DNA of 10,000 nt from positions 1 to 10,000 of the forward strand of contig NZ_JAIWNS010000074.1 of assembly GCF_020216685.1 (NCBI RefSeq), read 5' to 3'. This DNA is from Methanospirillum hungatei. GTDB lineage: Archaea > Halobacteriota > Methanomicrobia > Methanomicrobiales > Methanospirillaceae. Below, piece by piece: positions 1 through 6,207 of this stretch; positions within the stretch are counted from its first letter, which is position 1; every line of letters begins with the position of its first letter. Under the pieces are notes generated by a model. That model was not told the origin of the DNA. It made no database searches and saw nothing but the letters and a program-made list of their open reading frames with translations. The position numbers and the translations under genes were made by a program.

Positions 1-2
1 AA

Positions 3-560
3 CCGGAGGGAGTAAAATCAATCATTATAGTCACTATTAAAACAAAAAATGATATCTGGGGTGCTGTCGGTTTTCTTGAAACAAACTCCGAGCGTATCTG
101 GAGTCGAAAAGAGATTAGTGCTCTTGAAATCGGATCATCCCTCATCGGAAGTGCTCTTATGAGATTTGAAGCAGGGGAAAATCTTGAGAAGAGTGAGAAA
201 CAGTTCAGAACGTTGGCTCAGAACATTCCAGGGATTGTATTCAGGGTCTCCCTTGCCGGTTCAGATATGGAGTTTTACAACGACCATCTCGAGTCGGTGA
301 CCGGATACACCGCAAAAGAACTTGCAAGCGGACAGATCAGCTCTCTTATCCCCCTCATTTTTCCTGATGACAAGCAGCGGGTTGTTCAGGCAAAGAAAGA
401 GTCAATCAAAACAGGAGAGCCGTACGAGATAGAGTACCGGATTATCGACAAGTTTGGACATATCAGAGTCATGAGCGAGCGTGGCAGACCTGTCGCTGAT
501 GAAACCGGACTTGTCGTCAGTATTGACGGCATTATTCAGGAAGTTGGATCAGGAGCCTGA
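3..560 (+). CDS. GAF-PAS sensory protein, C-terminal part (5' end outside window)
   Basis: The frame is open from the left edge, so only the last 185 residues are visible. Residues 1 to about 50 look like the end of a GAF domain: a beta strand, then WGAVGF, then the closing helix ending in IGSALMRFEAG. A short linker (ENLEKSEKQFRTLAQ) leads into a complete PAS domain of the PAS_3 type, about residues 65-183, with NIPGIVFRV, the YNDHLESVTGYTAKEL helix, IFPDDKQRV, EPYEIEYRI and the closing strands DGIIQEV. The gene stops six residues after the PAS fold, with no histidine-kinase, GGDEF or other output domain. Known members of this architecture in methanogens sense ligands in the cytoplasm, often ahead of a HisKA/HATPase module. 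Here either the output module lies N-terminal, outside the window, or the protein is a sensor that signals through a partner. An internal ATG at 159 would give a 133-residue protein, but the GAF sequence continues upstream in frame, so I do not favour it. Confidence 0.85.
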   Translation, partial: PEGVKSIIIVTIKTKNDIWGAVGFLETNSERIWSRKEISALEIGSSLIGSALMRFEAGENLEKSEKQFRTLAQNIPGIVFRVSLAGSDMEFYNDHLESVTGYTAKELASGQISSLIPLIFPDDKQRVVQAKKESIKTGEPYEIEYRIIDKFGHIRVMSERGRPVADETGLVVSIDGIIQEVGSGA

Positions 561-578
561 AGGATGAATCAGGTGCAA

Positions 579-593
579 CCGGGGATTTCCCGG
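579..593. terminator. Hairpin between convergent genes
   Basis: A CCGGG/CCCGG stem with a 5-nt loop (GATTT) sits in the 47-nt gap between the GAF-PAS stop and the end of the minus-strand small gene. It may mark transcript ends on both strands. No strong T-run follows on the + strand, so termination is only an inference from position and shape. Confidence 0.3.
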
Positions 594-607
594 AAAACAA
601 CCGTCGC

Positions 608-850
608 TTATTCACAAAATGCCTGTTCAAAGGCCATCTGGTTATGAGAGTACCGGAAATGTCTTCGAATGGCTACACTTTTACTGATCGGGTTTATCCA
701 TGACGGGTGGCGGTTCGCCAGGGGCGATGCATGATAGATGAAAAATTCGCCATTCCCGGTTTTATACATAAATGAACCCCGTTCTTCTCGTTCTCCAATC
801 AGAATGGAGGTTCTCGTGTCATATATATGACCATTAATAATCTCTTTCAC
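608..850 (-). CDS. Small hypothetical protein (about 80 aa)
   Basis: The start is a GTG. Two in-frame GTGs occur, at 856 and 850. I prefer 850 because it gives an N-terminus KEIINGHIYDT that resembles a widespread family of small bacterial and archaeal proteins beginning roughly M-K-K-I-I-N-G-K-x-Y-D-T, and because an AGGTG lies just upstream. The shared pattern continues with a hydrophobic ILIGE segment, a short turn, MYKTGNGEFFIYH, and a C-terminal amphipathic region ending MAFEQAF. The family resemblance is from memory and its function is unknown to me. It has no signal peptide or membrane segment, so it is probably cytoplasmic. It lies 80 nt downstream of the bacteriohemerythrin gene on the same strand and may share its transcript. 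Unlike the usual family members, the middle is shortened and rich in basic residues (AIRRHFRYSH). Confidence 0.6.
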   Translation of the reverse strand: MKEIINGHIYDTRTSILIGEREERGSFMYKTGNGEFFIYHASPLANRHPSWINPISKSVAIRRHFRYSHNQMAFEQAFCE

Positions 851-930
851 GTGCACCTGCGCTACAATGCGCCTGATATAAACGGCCTGTGAGCATATAA
901 TACTGACGAAGAAGAGATACTATCCCAGGA

Positions 931-1338
931 TCAGGGAATGTTCGCATTATGCAGCGCCGGGACATATTTCTGATCTATCGTGGAGAGATGCTCATTGAGC
1001 CAGTTGGTAAGGAATATGGTCACTTCTGCACTGAGCGCTTCATCATTCTGCTTGTATTTAAATAAAAAATCATTCACCTTTGATATAAACGCATCATGAA
1101 AGATCCGGTGTTCGGCCAGATCAGGATAACCTGCCCTCTCCATGAGGGATTCCTCGGTCTGGAAATGGTACTCTGCGTACCGGTTCATCTCTTCAATGAC
1201 ATACGATACTTCCTCCTTACCCCGTTTTTGCAATAATGCCTCAAACATCCGGTTCAGAAGTGAGATAAGATGTTTATGCTGGTCATCAATTGATTGAATA
1301 CCGGTCGAATATACCTCATCCCATACAATAAATGCCAT
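931..1338 (-). CDS. Bacteriohemerythrin (non-haem di-iron O2-binding protein)
   Basis: This is a 135-residue single-domain hemerythrin of the usual length, starting at ATG. All seven expected iron ligands are visible at canonical spacing: H21 (in DDQHKHL), H58 and E62 (in HFQTEE), H77 and H81 (in EHRIFH), H117 and D122 (in EHLSTID). The N-terminal F-I-V-W-D motif is also typical. The four-helix bundle binds O2 reversibly at a di-iron centre. In an anaerobic methanogen the likely role is scavenging, storing or sensing oxygen in the cytoplasm, which is inferred from the family. The gene lies 66 nt downstream of an acetyltransferase and upstream of a small hypothetical gene, all on the minus strand. 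A pyrimidine-rich stretch with TATTTTTCCC in the gap on the minus strand might separate the transcripts. The upstream GAGAGAG is only a weak ribosome binding site. Confidence 0.93.
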   Translation of the reverse strand: MAFIVWDEVYSTGIQSIDDQHKHLISLLNRMFEALLQKRGKEEVSYVIEEMNRYAEYHFQTEESLMERAGYPDLAEHRIFHDAFISKVNDFLFKYKQNDEALSAEVTIFLTNWLNEHLSTIDQKYVPALHNANIP

Positions 1339-1404
1339 GCACGATTCTCTCTCTCAAATGATATGAAACCTGCGATTTTAGGATGGGAAAAATAGAGAGG
1401 GAAA

Positions 1405-1929
1405 TTATCTTCTGATACAAAACCGTATCGTTCCTTCCTCTCTTCCAGGGCCGTCCGGAGTAAACTTATTCTTTTCTAAAACCCGGATTGAGGGAGTGAG
1501 GTGAGGGTAGGTAGTGGCATACACGGTTTCAATATCTCCCTGTGAAAATACAAAATCAAGGATGGTACTGACGGCTTCGGTTGCATATCCCTGACACTGG
1601 AATGCCATAAGGACCGAATAGCCGATCTCACAGCTGCCATCCTCATTCATATACAGCCCGCCACTTCCAATCAGAACCGGACGGCTGGTTTTGCCAGCTG
1701 ATTTTAAAATCCAGTACCAGGCACATAACCGGCAGGATATGGGATCAGTGAGCATCCCGATAAATTCATGAAGGGTCTCTGGGGTAACCAGTGGTGGAGG
1801 CCATTCTCCAGGAACGACTGCATTCAGCAGGAGGGATAATTCGTGATTTTCTTTTAGCTCTGCAGTACAGCTGGCGACCGTTACCGGTACCAGTATGAGT
1901 CGATGACTCTTTAGTTCATGTGCTATCAT
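1405..1929 (-). CDS. GNAT acetyltransferase, RimJ/RimL type
   Basis: This 174-residue protein has the standard length and layout of the RimJ/RimL-like branch of the GNAT fold. It opens with a strand typical of the group (SHRLILVPVT), has the GSGGLYM and EIGYSVL strands at about residues 88-107, and an acetyl-CoA pyrophosphate loop QCQGYATEA at 111-119. The late LTPSIRVLEKNKF segment (144-156) corresponds to the N-x-x-S-x-x-V-x-x-K-x-G-F motif of the family; here the first N is T and the G is replaced by K. It would transfer acetyl from acetyl-CoA to an amine, possibly a protein N-terminus or small molecule; the substrate cannot be read from sequence. There is no signal peptide. It is the first gene of a possible minus-strand run with the bacteriohemerythrin. 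Confidence 0.85.
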   Translation of the reverse strand: MIAHELKSHRLILVPVTVASCTAELKENHELSLLLNAVVPGEWPPPLVTPETLHEFIGMLTDPISCRLCAWYWILKSAGKTSRPVLIGSGGLYMNEDGSCEIGYSVLMAFQCQGYATEAVSTILDFVFSQGDIETVYATTYPHLTPSIRVLEKNKFTPDGPGREEGTIRFCIRR

Positions 1930-1963
1930 GGATTCGTAATTCTGGTATTCGCATACGCTCCTG

Positions 1964-1971
1964 AAATAAAA
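1964..1971 (-). promoter_or_regulatory. Candidate TATA box for the RimJ/RimL-type gene
   Basis: On the minus strand this reads TTTTATTT, about 38 nt before the ATG at 1929. With the usual archaeal spacing of about 25-27 nt to the start site, the leader would be only around 10-15 nt. No good ribosome binding site fits such a short leader. This is a pattern call only. Confidence 0.3.
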
Positions 1972-2172
1972 GACCAGGAAAACCAGGATAATGTCTGGCT
2001 ACAAAAAGACCACACCATCATGTACGGAAGGCGCCTCCTGAATTATTCCTGACAGAAGGGCAGATAACCGGGTAATCATGGCATCACCTGATCAATCTTG
2101 GATATGAAACAATATACCGCTTTGCTCCGGTCAAAGAAAACAAAAGACAAATATAGGAGGCGGAAACGGTAT

Positions 2173-2704
2173 ATGATGAGCGATATGGTGCCGGTATACA
2201 GGATACTGTGTGTGCTCCACCTTATTTTTATGAGCGTTGCAGAATGCATTGATCAAAAACCAGAGCCGGAGATGGTGAACGAAACCAGGCAGAATAGCAT
2301 GGGGGAACAGGTTCTCTCACCAGCAGGAGAATCAAACCACCAACCCAGTGAAGATGCCCGGATTGTCTGTGATGCAGTCACCCGTATCCTTGCCGCCGAA
2401 CTTGAGACCATCAATACCACTCTTAAAGATAGCACATATACTCTGGCCATATATGGATTGAGCAGTCCATATGCACAAAAGGATCTGACCTTTCAAACCA
2501 GGCACATCTGCAGGATCGTATCAAATTGAAAAAACCGGTGATGGGAGGGCTTATTCAGACGGTTGAAGGAGTTATGGCAACCCCGGTCAGTTCCAAGATC
2601 CTCTCACATCAGATACCCTGACAAAAGATGTGATGTGGAATACCGCCGGTCTCTTTGGTGGAGAATGGCGGGTAGGAGTCAGCCGTGATATTTCAAAACC
2701 CTGA
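2173..2704 (+). pseudogene. Degraded exported Cache-domain protein, split over three frames
   Basis: The first frame can be read from ATG 2173 (or 2176) to a stop at 2527-2529. It begins with a hydrophobic export-type segment (VYRILCVLHLIFMSVAEC), then a polar stretch, then a helix ARIVCDAVTRILAAELETIN and YGLSSPYA, typical of the membrane-proximal helix of Cache sensors. From about 2475 the family-like sequence continues in frame 3 as GSDLSNQAHLQDRI, then KKPVMGGLIQTVEGVMATPV, until a stop near 2623. From about 2597 it resumes in frame 2 as DPLTSDTL, then KDVMWNTAGLFGGEWRVGVS, ending at TGA 2702-2704. These blocks occur in this order in archaeal Cache proteins but are normally separated by tens of residues, so I infer at least two deletions with frameshifts. 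An AGGAGG lies 12 nt before ATG 2173. A short protein of about 118 residues could still be made from frame 1. It converges on the TPR gene, 19 nt away. Confidence 0.65.
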
Positions 2705-2723
2705 CCATCCATAGGTGGTAGGG

Positions 2724-3503
2724 TCAGGGAGAGAGCGATGGATCACCCTCGCACTTCTCCTGTGCAGCACGCAGTCGGCCCAGTGCATCATCATCTCCGG
2801 GTTTTATCCGGACAACCTCATTGAATGCTTTTGCGGATTCACAATACCGTTCAGATGCAAAGAGCAGAATACCAAGATTATACCATGCCTGCGTAAGGTT
2901 CCGATCAGATTCAAGAGCTTTATGATAATGCCTGAACGCCTCGTACAACTCCCCTTGCTGAACATAAACATTACCAAGGTTATTCCATGCCAGGGCAAAT
3001 GACTGGTTCAAAGCAAGAGCCTTGTGAAGATACTCTCTGGCTCTGTCATACCGGGCCAGTTCGTAGTAAGCCGTACCAGCATAATACCAGGCGATTGAAT
3101 TATCGGGGTCCAGTGCGGTTGCATTGAGACACATCAGAGCAGATCTGTCATACTCCCCAAGCAGAAACAGAGTCCGGCCGATATTACCAAGGATTATGGT
3201 ATCGCCTCCTCCAACTTCCCGTGCCTGCTCATATCTTGTCAATGCTTCCTGGTGATCCCCGAGATCAGAGAGCACATTGCCCAGGTTATTCAAAAGAGCA
3301 GCATTGTTCGGATCACGTGCCAGTCCCTGTTCATACGCTTCCTTTGCCTCTGATAACCGGCCTTCCTGATGAAACTGCATACCTGTATGAAACCAGTACT
3401 CATACGAATCACTAAGCCCGGTATTTGCTGCCCCGGCCTGACAAAGGAGGATGAGGACCAGAGTGATCCAGGCTCCTCGCCCTGGATCAGGGAGGATATG
3501 CAA
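2724..3503 (-). CDS. Exported tetratricopeptide-repeat (TPR) protein
   Basis: With the start proposed here, the protein has 259 residues: a hydrophobic export segment (about residues 12-26, ITLVLILLCQAGAA), then six consecutive TPR units at about residues 34-240, then a short polar tail ending GDPSLSP. The units carry the consensus well, for example AALLNNLGNVLSDLGDHQEA and ALAWNNLGNVYVQQGE, with DPNN/DPDN at repeat ends. TPR superhelices bind other proteins; partners are unknown, and the export segment suggests action outside the membrane. The frame is open upstream to an ATG at 3629 and another at 3545, but both lie well inside the acetyltransferase gene. A TTG at 3503 has a strong AAGGAGG at 3510-3516 spaced 6 nt away, so I choose it. 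This start overlaps the end of the acetyltransferase gene by 17 nt, which suggests translational coupling. The alternative is ATG 3545 with a longer N-terminus. Confidence 0.85.
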   Translation of the reverse strand: MHILPDPGRGAWITLVLILLCQAGAANTGLSDSYEYWFHTGMQFHQEGRLSEAKEAYEQGLARDPNNAALLNNLGNVLSDLGDHQEALTRYEQAREVGGGDTIILGNIGRTLFLLGEYDRSALMCLNATALDPDNSIAWYYAGTAYYELARYDRAREYLHKALALNQSFALAWNNLGNVYVQQGELYEAFRHYHKALESDRNLTQAWYNLGILLFASERYCESAKAFNEVVRIKPGDDDALGRLRAAQEKCEGDPSLSP

Positions 3504-3930
3504 TAAATCCCTCCTTCTCACCCCGGACAAAGCCTGCCTGTTCATAAAACCTGAATACGGCCTCGCTCTTTCTTCCGGATAACAGCATAACCTTGTAACA
3601 GTTCTTCTTCCATGCCAGATCAAGCACATGAGAGATCAATGCAGTACCATACCCCTTATTCCGAAACTCTTTTCCGGTTACCACATTCTCAATGATACCA
3701 AATGGTCTGGCCCCGCGGCTGAGATTTGGAATGAGGATAAACATACATGACGAGACCGGAACTGAATTCACTTCAAGGATAAAAGGGAATATCGCAGGGT
3801 TTTCCATGATCTCATTCCAGGCTTTGAGCAATTCCTCCTCACCTGCCTCATCATGATCATGCATGTCACGATAGAGGGAGAGAAGAATAGGGAGATCCTG
3901 AGTGTCGGCAGTTCGAATATGCAGAACCAT
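3487..3930 (-). CDS. GNAT family N-acetyltransferase
   Basis: The 147-residue length fits a single GNAT domain. It begins with the typical first strand IRTADTQDLPILLSLYRDM, has central strands PFILEVNSVPVSSCMF, the strand IENVVTGKEFR, and the acetyl-CoA loop R90-N-K-G-Y-G-T-A followed by the helix LISHVLDLAWKKN. The closing motif is CYKVMLLSGRKSEAVFRFYE then QAGF, a hallmark of motif B and the end of the fold. Reaction: acetyl transfer from acetyl-CoA to an unidentified amine in the cytoplasm. It differs from the other acetyltransferase in this window, which belongs to the RimJ/RimL branch. Its 3' end overlaps the TPR gene, so the two are probably co-expressed. The upstream 56-residue ORF ends 6 nt before this ATG. 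No clear ribosome binding site precedes the start. Confidence 0.88.
   Translation of the reverse strand: MVLHIRTADTQDLPILLSLYRDMHDHDEAGEEELLKAWNEIMENPAIFPFILEVNSVPVSSCMFILIPNLSRGARPFGIIENVVTGKEFRNKGYGTALISHVLDLAWKKNCYKVMLLSGRKSEAVFRFYEQAGFVRGEKEGFIAYPP
3510..3516 (-). promoter_or_regulatory. Ribosome binding site deciding the TPR start
   Basis: On the minus strand AAGGAGG is followed by six bases and TTG at 3503. It lies within the coding region of the upstream acetyltransferase, so ribosomes finishing that gene could reinitiate here. It is the strongest Shine-Dalgarno match I found in the window. Confidence 0.55.
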
Positions 3931-3936
3931 AGATAG

Positions 3937-4107
3937 CTATGAAACAGGTCTCTCATCGATAATATAGGTTAATGCCAGACTTTCTCCATTCATCCGGAAA
4001 ATCAGGCTGACACCATGAAGTGCATGGAAAATAGGCACGATACATGAAATATTCATGAAGTATTCGCGGAAAATCTCCAAATGATCAGGAAAGAACCTGT
4101 ATTGCAT
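3937..4107 (-). CDS. Possible small hypothetical protein (56 aa)
   Basis: An ATG at 4107 opens a 56-codon frame ending with TAG at 3937-3939, six bases before the ATG of the acetyltransferase. An in-frame TGA lies three codons upstream, so it is not a fragment of a longer open frame. The product starts MQYRFFPDHLEIFREYFMN, continues with an apolar stretch ISCIVPIFHALHGVSLIF, and ends with TYIIDERPVS. I do not recognise a family. It has no ribosome binding site worth the name. The tight spacing to the downstream gene and the ordinary amino-acid mix favour a gene; a 57-codon open frame could also arise by chance. If it is not coding, this stretch is simply the upstream region of the acetyltransferase. 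Confidence 0.35.
   Translation of the reverse strand: MQYRFFPDHLEIFREYFMNISCIVPIFHALHGVSLIFRMNGESLALTYIIDERPVS
3959..3966 (-). promoter_or_regulatory. Candidate TATA box ahead of the GNAT gene
   Basis: The minus strand reads TATATTAT here, about 30 nt before the ATG at 3930. That spacing would give a leaderless or nearly leaderless transcript, which would suit the missing ribosome binding site. It lies inside the possible 56-residue ORF, so the two readings compete unless the promoter is internal. Confidence 0.3.
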
Positions 4108-4149
4108 TTCACGTCAGTTTAATCCGGAAAAACCGAGAAGAGAGAGAAG

Positions 4150-4278
4150 TTACACGGGTGCAGGAACTCCAGGATTTTCAATCTGACTTTTCAGATCCGC
4201 AATTCTCATCTCATACCGGTCAATTGCCCGCTCCAGAATCTCTTTCTTTATCCGTTGGATATCCGGCTCCTGATTCAT
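4150..4278 (-). CDS. Small helical hypothetical protein (42 aa)
   Basis: ATG at 4278 to TAA at 4150-4152 gives 42 residues. Residues 5-34 form one continuous charged amphipathic helix, probably coiled-coil, with heptad-like hydrophobics in IQRIKKEILERAIDRYEMRI and LKSQI, followed by a short proline-rich end (ENPGVPAPV). An AGGGGA lies six bases before this ATG on the minus strand; an ATG two codons earlier (4284) is too close to that site. There is no signal peptide. I do not know the family; similar short E/R/K-rich helical proteins are common in methanogen genomes and may act as small binding partners, which is inference. It is divergent from the PEGA gene and may share the promoter region 4285-4472 with it. 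Confidence 0.6.
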   Translation of the reverse strand: MNQEPDIQRIKKEILERAIDRYEMRIADLKSQIENPGVPAPV

Positions 4279-4384
4279 GATCATTCCCCTGCCTGCTCTA
4301 TCAGCAATCTATTCAATGCATCATCCGGGTATATCAGAGTTTGCCATGCAACAGTGCCAAACAATACGATTTTGATTCAAATAG

Positions 4385-4393
4385 AGATATAAT
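4385..4393 (+). promoter_or_regulatory. Candidate TATA box for the PEGA gene
   Basis: GATATAAT within an AT-rich run (CAAATAGAGATATAATG) lies about 80 nt before ATG 4473. A start site near 4415 would leave a leader of about 55-60 nt. Pattern call only. Confidence 0.3.
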
Positions 4394-4472
4394 GCCAAGA
4401 TTGTGATTATTGTGCAATCCCCCTGCAGACCAGACCGAAAACCATATCCCCGCACAGGTTAACAACCCGGTT

Positions 4473-6113
4473 ATGAACAGACGATATCAGCTCGTATTCT
4501 GTTTCCTGGTAATTCTTATCTATCCCGCCCTGTGTCAGGTTGTGGCTGAAGAAGAGAGCATACCTGAACCATTCATCGATCCCGACGATATGCCCGGACC
4601 CGTTGATGATATATTCCTTCCAGATCCCTTCCCGCCAGTCATCGGGGGTGATGTCGGATGGTTCCGGATTACCTCTGATCCTTCACATGCTGAGGTCATC
4701 TTTGATGGTTCTCTGGTTGGGTATACCCCGATAACAGTTGAAGTATACACGACAGGCGCTCCATACCATACCGTCAGGATCGAAAAAAGCGGATACAAAC
4801 CATGGAGCCGTGAACTGCATGAGAACCCGGCAGCAGGAGAGACAAAGACGATACATGCAACGCTGGGCCCTGATCCCTGCTGTAAAAGTCTTCGGATAAC
4901 ATCAGCACCATCGGGGGCACAGATAACCCTGAACGGAGTATACCAGGGGACCACCCCAAAGACCATTGATAATCTGGTAATTGGGACTTATCAGGTCACC
5001 CTCACAAGATCCGGGTATGAGACCTGGCATGGAAATATTCAGGTACGGCCGGACTCGGACAACACCATATACGTGGTTCTTGAGCCGAGCTTTGCCCCAA
5101 TTACATCAGGAACACTCATGATCGAATCATATCCGGAGGGGGCAGAGATTGTTCTTGACCGGACCAGCCGGGGAACCACCCCCCGGACTTTGACCCTCCC
5201 TGAAGGTTCCCATACCCTTGTCCTGAACCGTGCCGGATACCAGCAGTATACAACATCCGTATTTACCAGGGACAAAGAGAATGCACGAATTACCGCATAC
5301 CTGGTGCCGGTAGGAACTACTCCTGTGCAAACCCCGATCCCGGTCATCGTTGCATCTCCGGTCAGCGACGCTCCATCATATCCTCTCTCATATGAAAGCC
5401 TCACCGTTCTTGGAGAGAAGGCAGCAGCAGAGGCTCATCAGAACAGGAACTCATTCCTCGCGGCAGTCAATGATCCTCAGGGGGTGTTTGCGGGCGATAC
5501 AGAATTTGTGAGTGTCCTTGCAGAAAATGGAACCCTTTTGGCCGACCCTGCTGCAGAGACCTGGATTGGAGAGGAGATCGCCACTTACATGGATCAGAAC
5601 ACGGTTCCGTATGGACAGGCAAGACAGGCACTTGCCAGGCACGGGGGTGGAATGCTCTATGAAAATTACTATAATAACACCTCTTCTGCTGGTGAACTGC
5701 TCATATCCGAAGTCAGGCCTGAAGAAGACGGTCTCATCATTACCACATCCCGCCGCATGCAGACAGCAATTCCTATACTATCAGAAGCGACCATCGCATC
5801 CCTCACCTCTGTGTCAGAAACTGATGGGAATAAGACCGGTGTCCCGTACCAGCAGATGGCCGTCCCTGCAGATCCCAACGATACGACAGGTCAAGGAGGC
5901 ACTATCTTTGAGCCTGACAGAAATGGAATCAGCCTGCTTCCGGCGATTTATGCCCTCGCATCAGAAGGAGGAGGACCCATGTATGGTATTGAACCGGACG
6001 GGACTGATATAACCCTCTTTTATGTGTTCCCTGAAACTGACGGACAGGTACTGGTCAGGTGGGTATCTGAACCTGGAAGGAAGCACACGGAAGGGGAGCT
6101 TATTCATTCATAA
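4473..6113 (+). CDS. Exported protein with three PEGA repeats and a Cache-like C-terminal region
   Basis: The product has 546 residues from ATG 4473. This start gives a clean signal peptide (MNRRYQLVFCFLVILIYPAL, cleaved near VVA-EEE); an in-frame TTG at 4410 would only add a polar leader. An acidic proline-rich stretch follows. Three PEGA domains lie at about residues 62-135, 136-208 and 212-280. Each has a P-x-G/H-A strand (SDPSHAEVIFDG, SAPSGAQITLNG, SYPEGAEIVLDR), a G-x-T-P turn (VGYTP, QGTTP, RGTTP) and a K/R-x-G-Y turn. After a Thr/Pro linker, residues 305-429 resemble a single Cache sensor: FLAAVNDPQGVFAGDTEFV, NGTLLADP, a helix ending ARHGGGMLYENYYNNT, then a strand pair. Residues 475-533 repeat the last half of that fold. 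Several N-x-S/T sites suggest glycosylation. PEGA domains are surface beta-rich modules; Cache domains bind small ligands. There is no membrane anchor, so it is probably secreted or bound to the envelope. The surface-protein gene follows on the same strand after 94 nt. Confidence 0.88.
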   Translation: MNRRYQLVFCFLVILIYPALCQVVAEEESIPEPFIDPDDMPGPVDDIFLPDPFPPVIGGDVGWFRITSDPSHAEVIFDGSLVGYTPITVEVYTTGAPYHTVRIEKSGYKPWSRELHENPAAGETKTIHATLGPDPCCKSLRITSAPSGAQITLNGVYQGTTPKTIDNLVIGTYQVTLTRSGYETWHGNIQVRPDSDNTIYVVLEPSFAPITSGTLMIESYPEGAEIVLDRTSRGTTPRTLTLPEGSHTLVLNRAGYQQYTTSVFTRDKENARITAYLVPVGTTPVQTPIPVIVASPVSDAPSYPLSYESLTVLGEKAAAEAHQNRNSFLAAVNDPQGVFAGDTEFVSVLAENGTLLADPAAETWIGEEIATYMDQNTVPYGQARQALARHGGGMLYENYYNNTSSAGELLISEVRPEEDGLIITTSRRMQTAIPILSEATIASLTSVSETDGNKTGVPYQQMAVPADPNDTTGQGGTIFEPDRNGISLLPAIYALASEGGGPMYGIEPDGTDITLFYVFPETDGQVLVRWVSEPGRKHTEGELIHS

Positions 6114-6134
6114 GTCAAAACCTCTTTTTATTCT

Positions 6135-6166
6135 GGAAAAAGATGAGAATCCGGTCGGATTTTTCC
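6135..6166 (+). other. Hairpin between the PEGA and DUF3821 genes
   Basis: GGAAAAA (6135-6141) can pair with TTTTTCC (6160-6166) around an 18-nt loop. A T5 run (6125-6129) lies just before it. It could slow or partly end transcription between the two genes, or be unimportant; seven mostly A-T pairs make a weak stem. Confidence 0.25.
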
Positions 6167-6207
6167 TGCCCGGAAAGTTCATACCTTCCTGCACCAAAGC
6201 CTGCCGT

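Noticed and set aside
859..872. GCGC-TACAAT-GCGC inverted repeat before the small minus-strand gene
   Set aside because: Only four pairs; too short to support a regulatory call.
2715..3002. Plus-strand frame opposite the TPR gene
   Set aside because: It is antisense to well-conserved TPR repeats and its product has no sensible composition or start signal.
4410..4472. Upstream TTG extension of the PEGA gene
   Set aside because: It adds 21 polar residues before a clean signal peptide beginning at ATG 4473 and has no ribosome binding site.
4535..5404. Minus-strand frames opposite the PEGA gene
   Set aside because: They are shadows of PEGA repeats, without ribosome binding sites or recognisable motifs.
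6022..6207. Upstream extension of the DUF3821 gene
   Set aside because: It overlaps the end of the PEGA gene, shows no domain sequence, and would bury the signal peptide that begins at ATG 6208.
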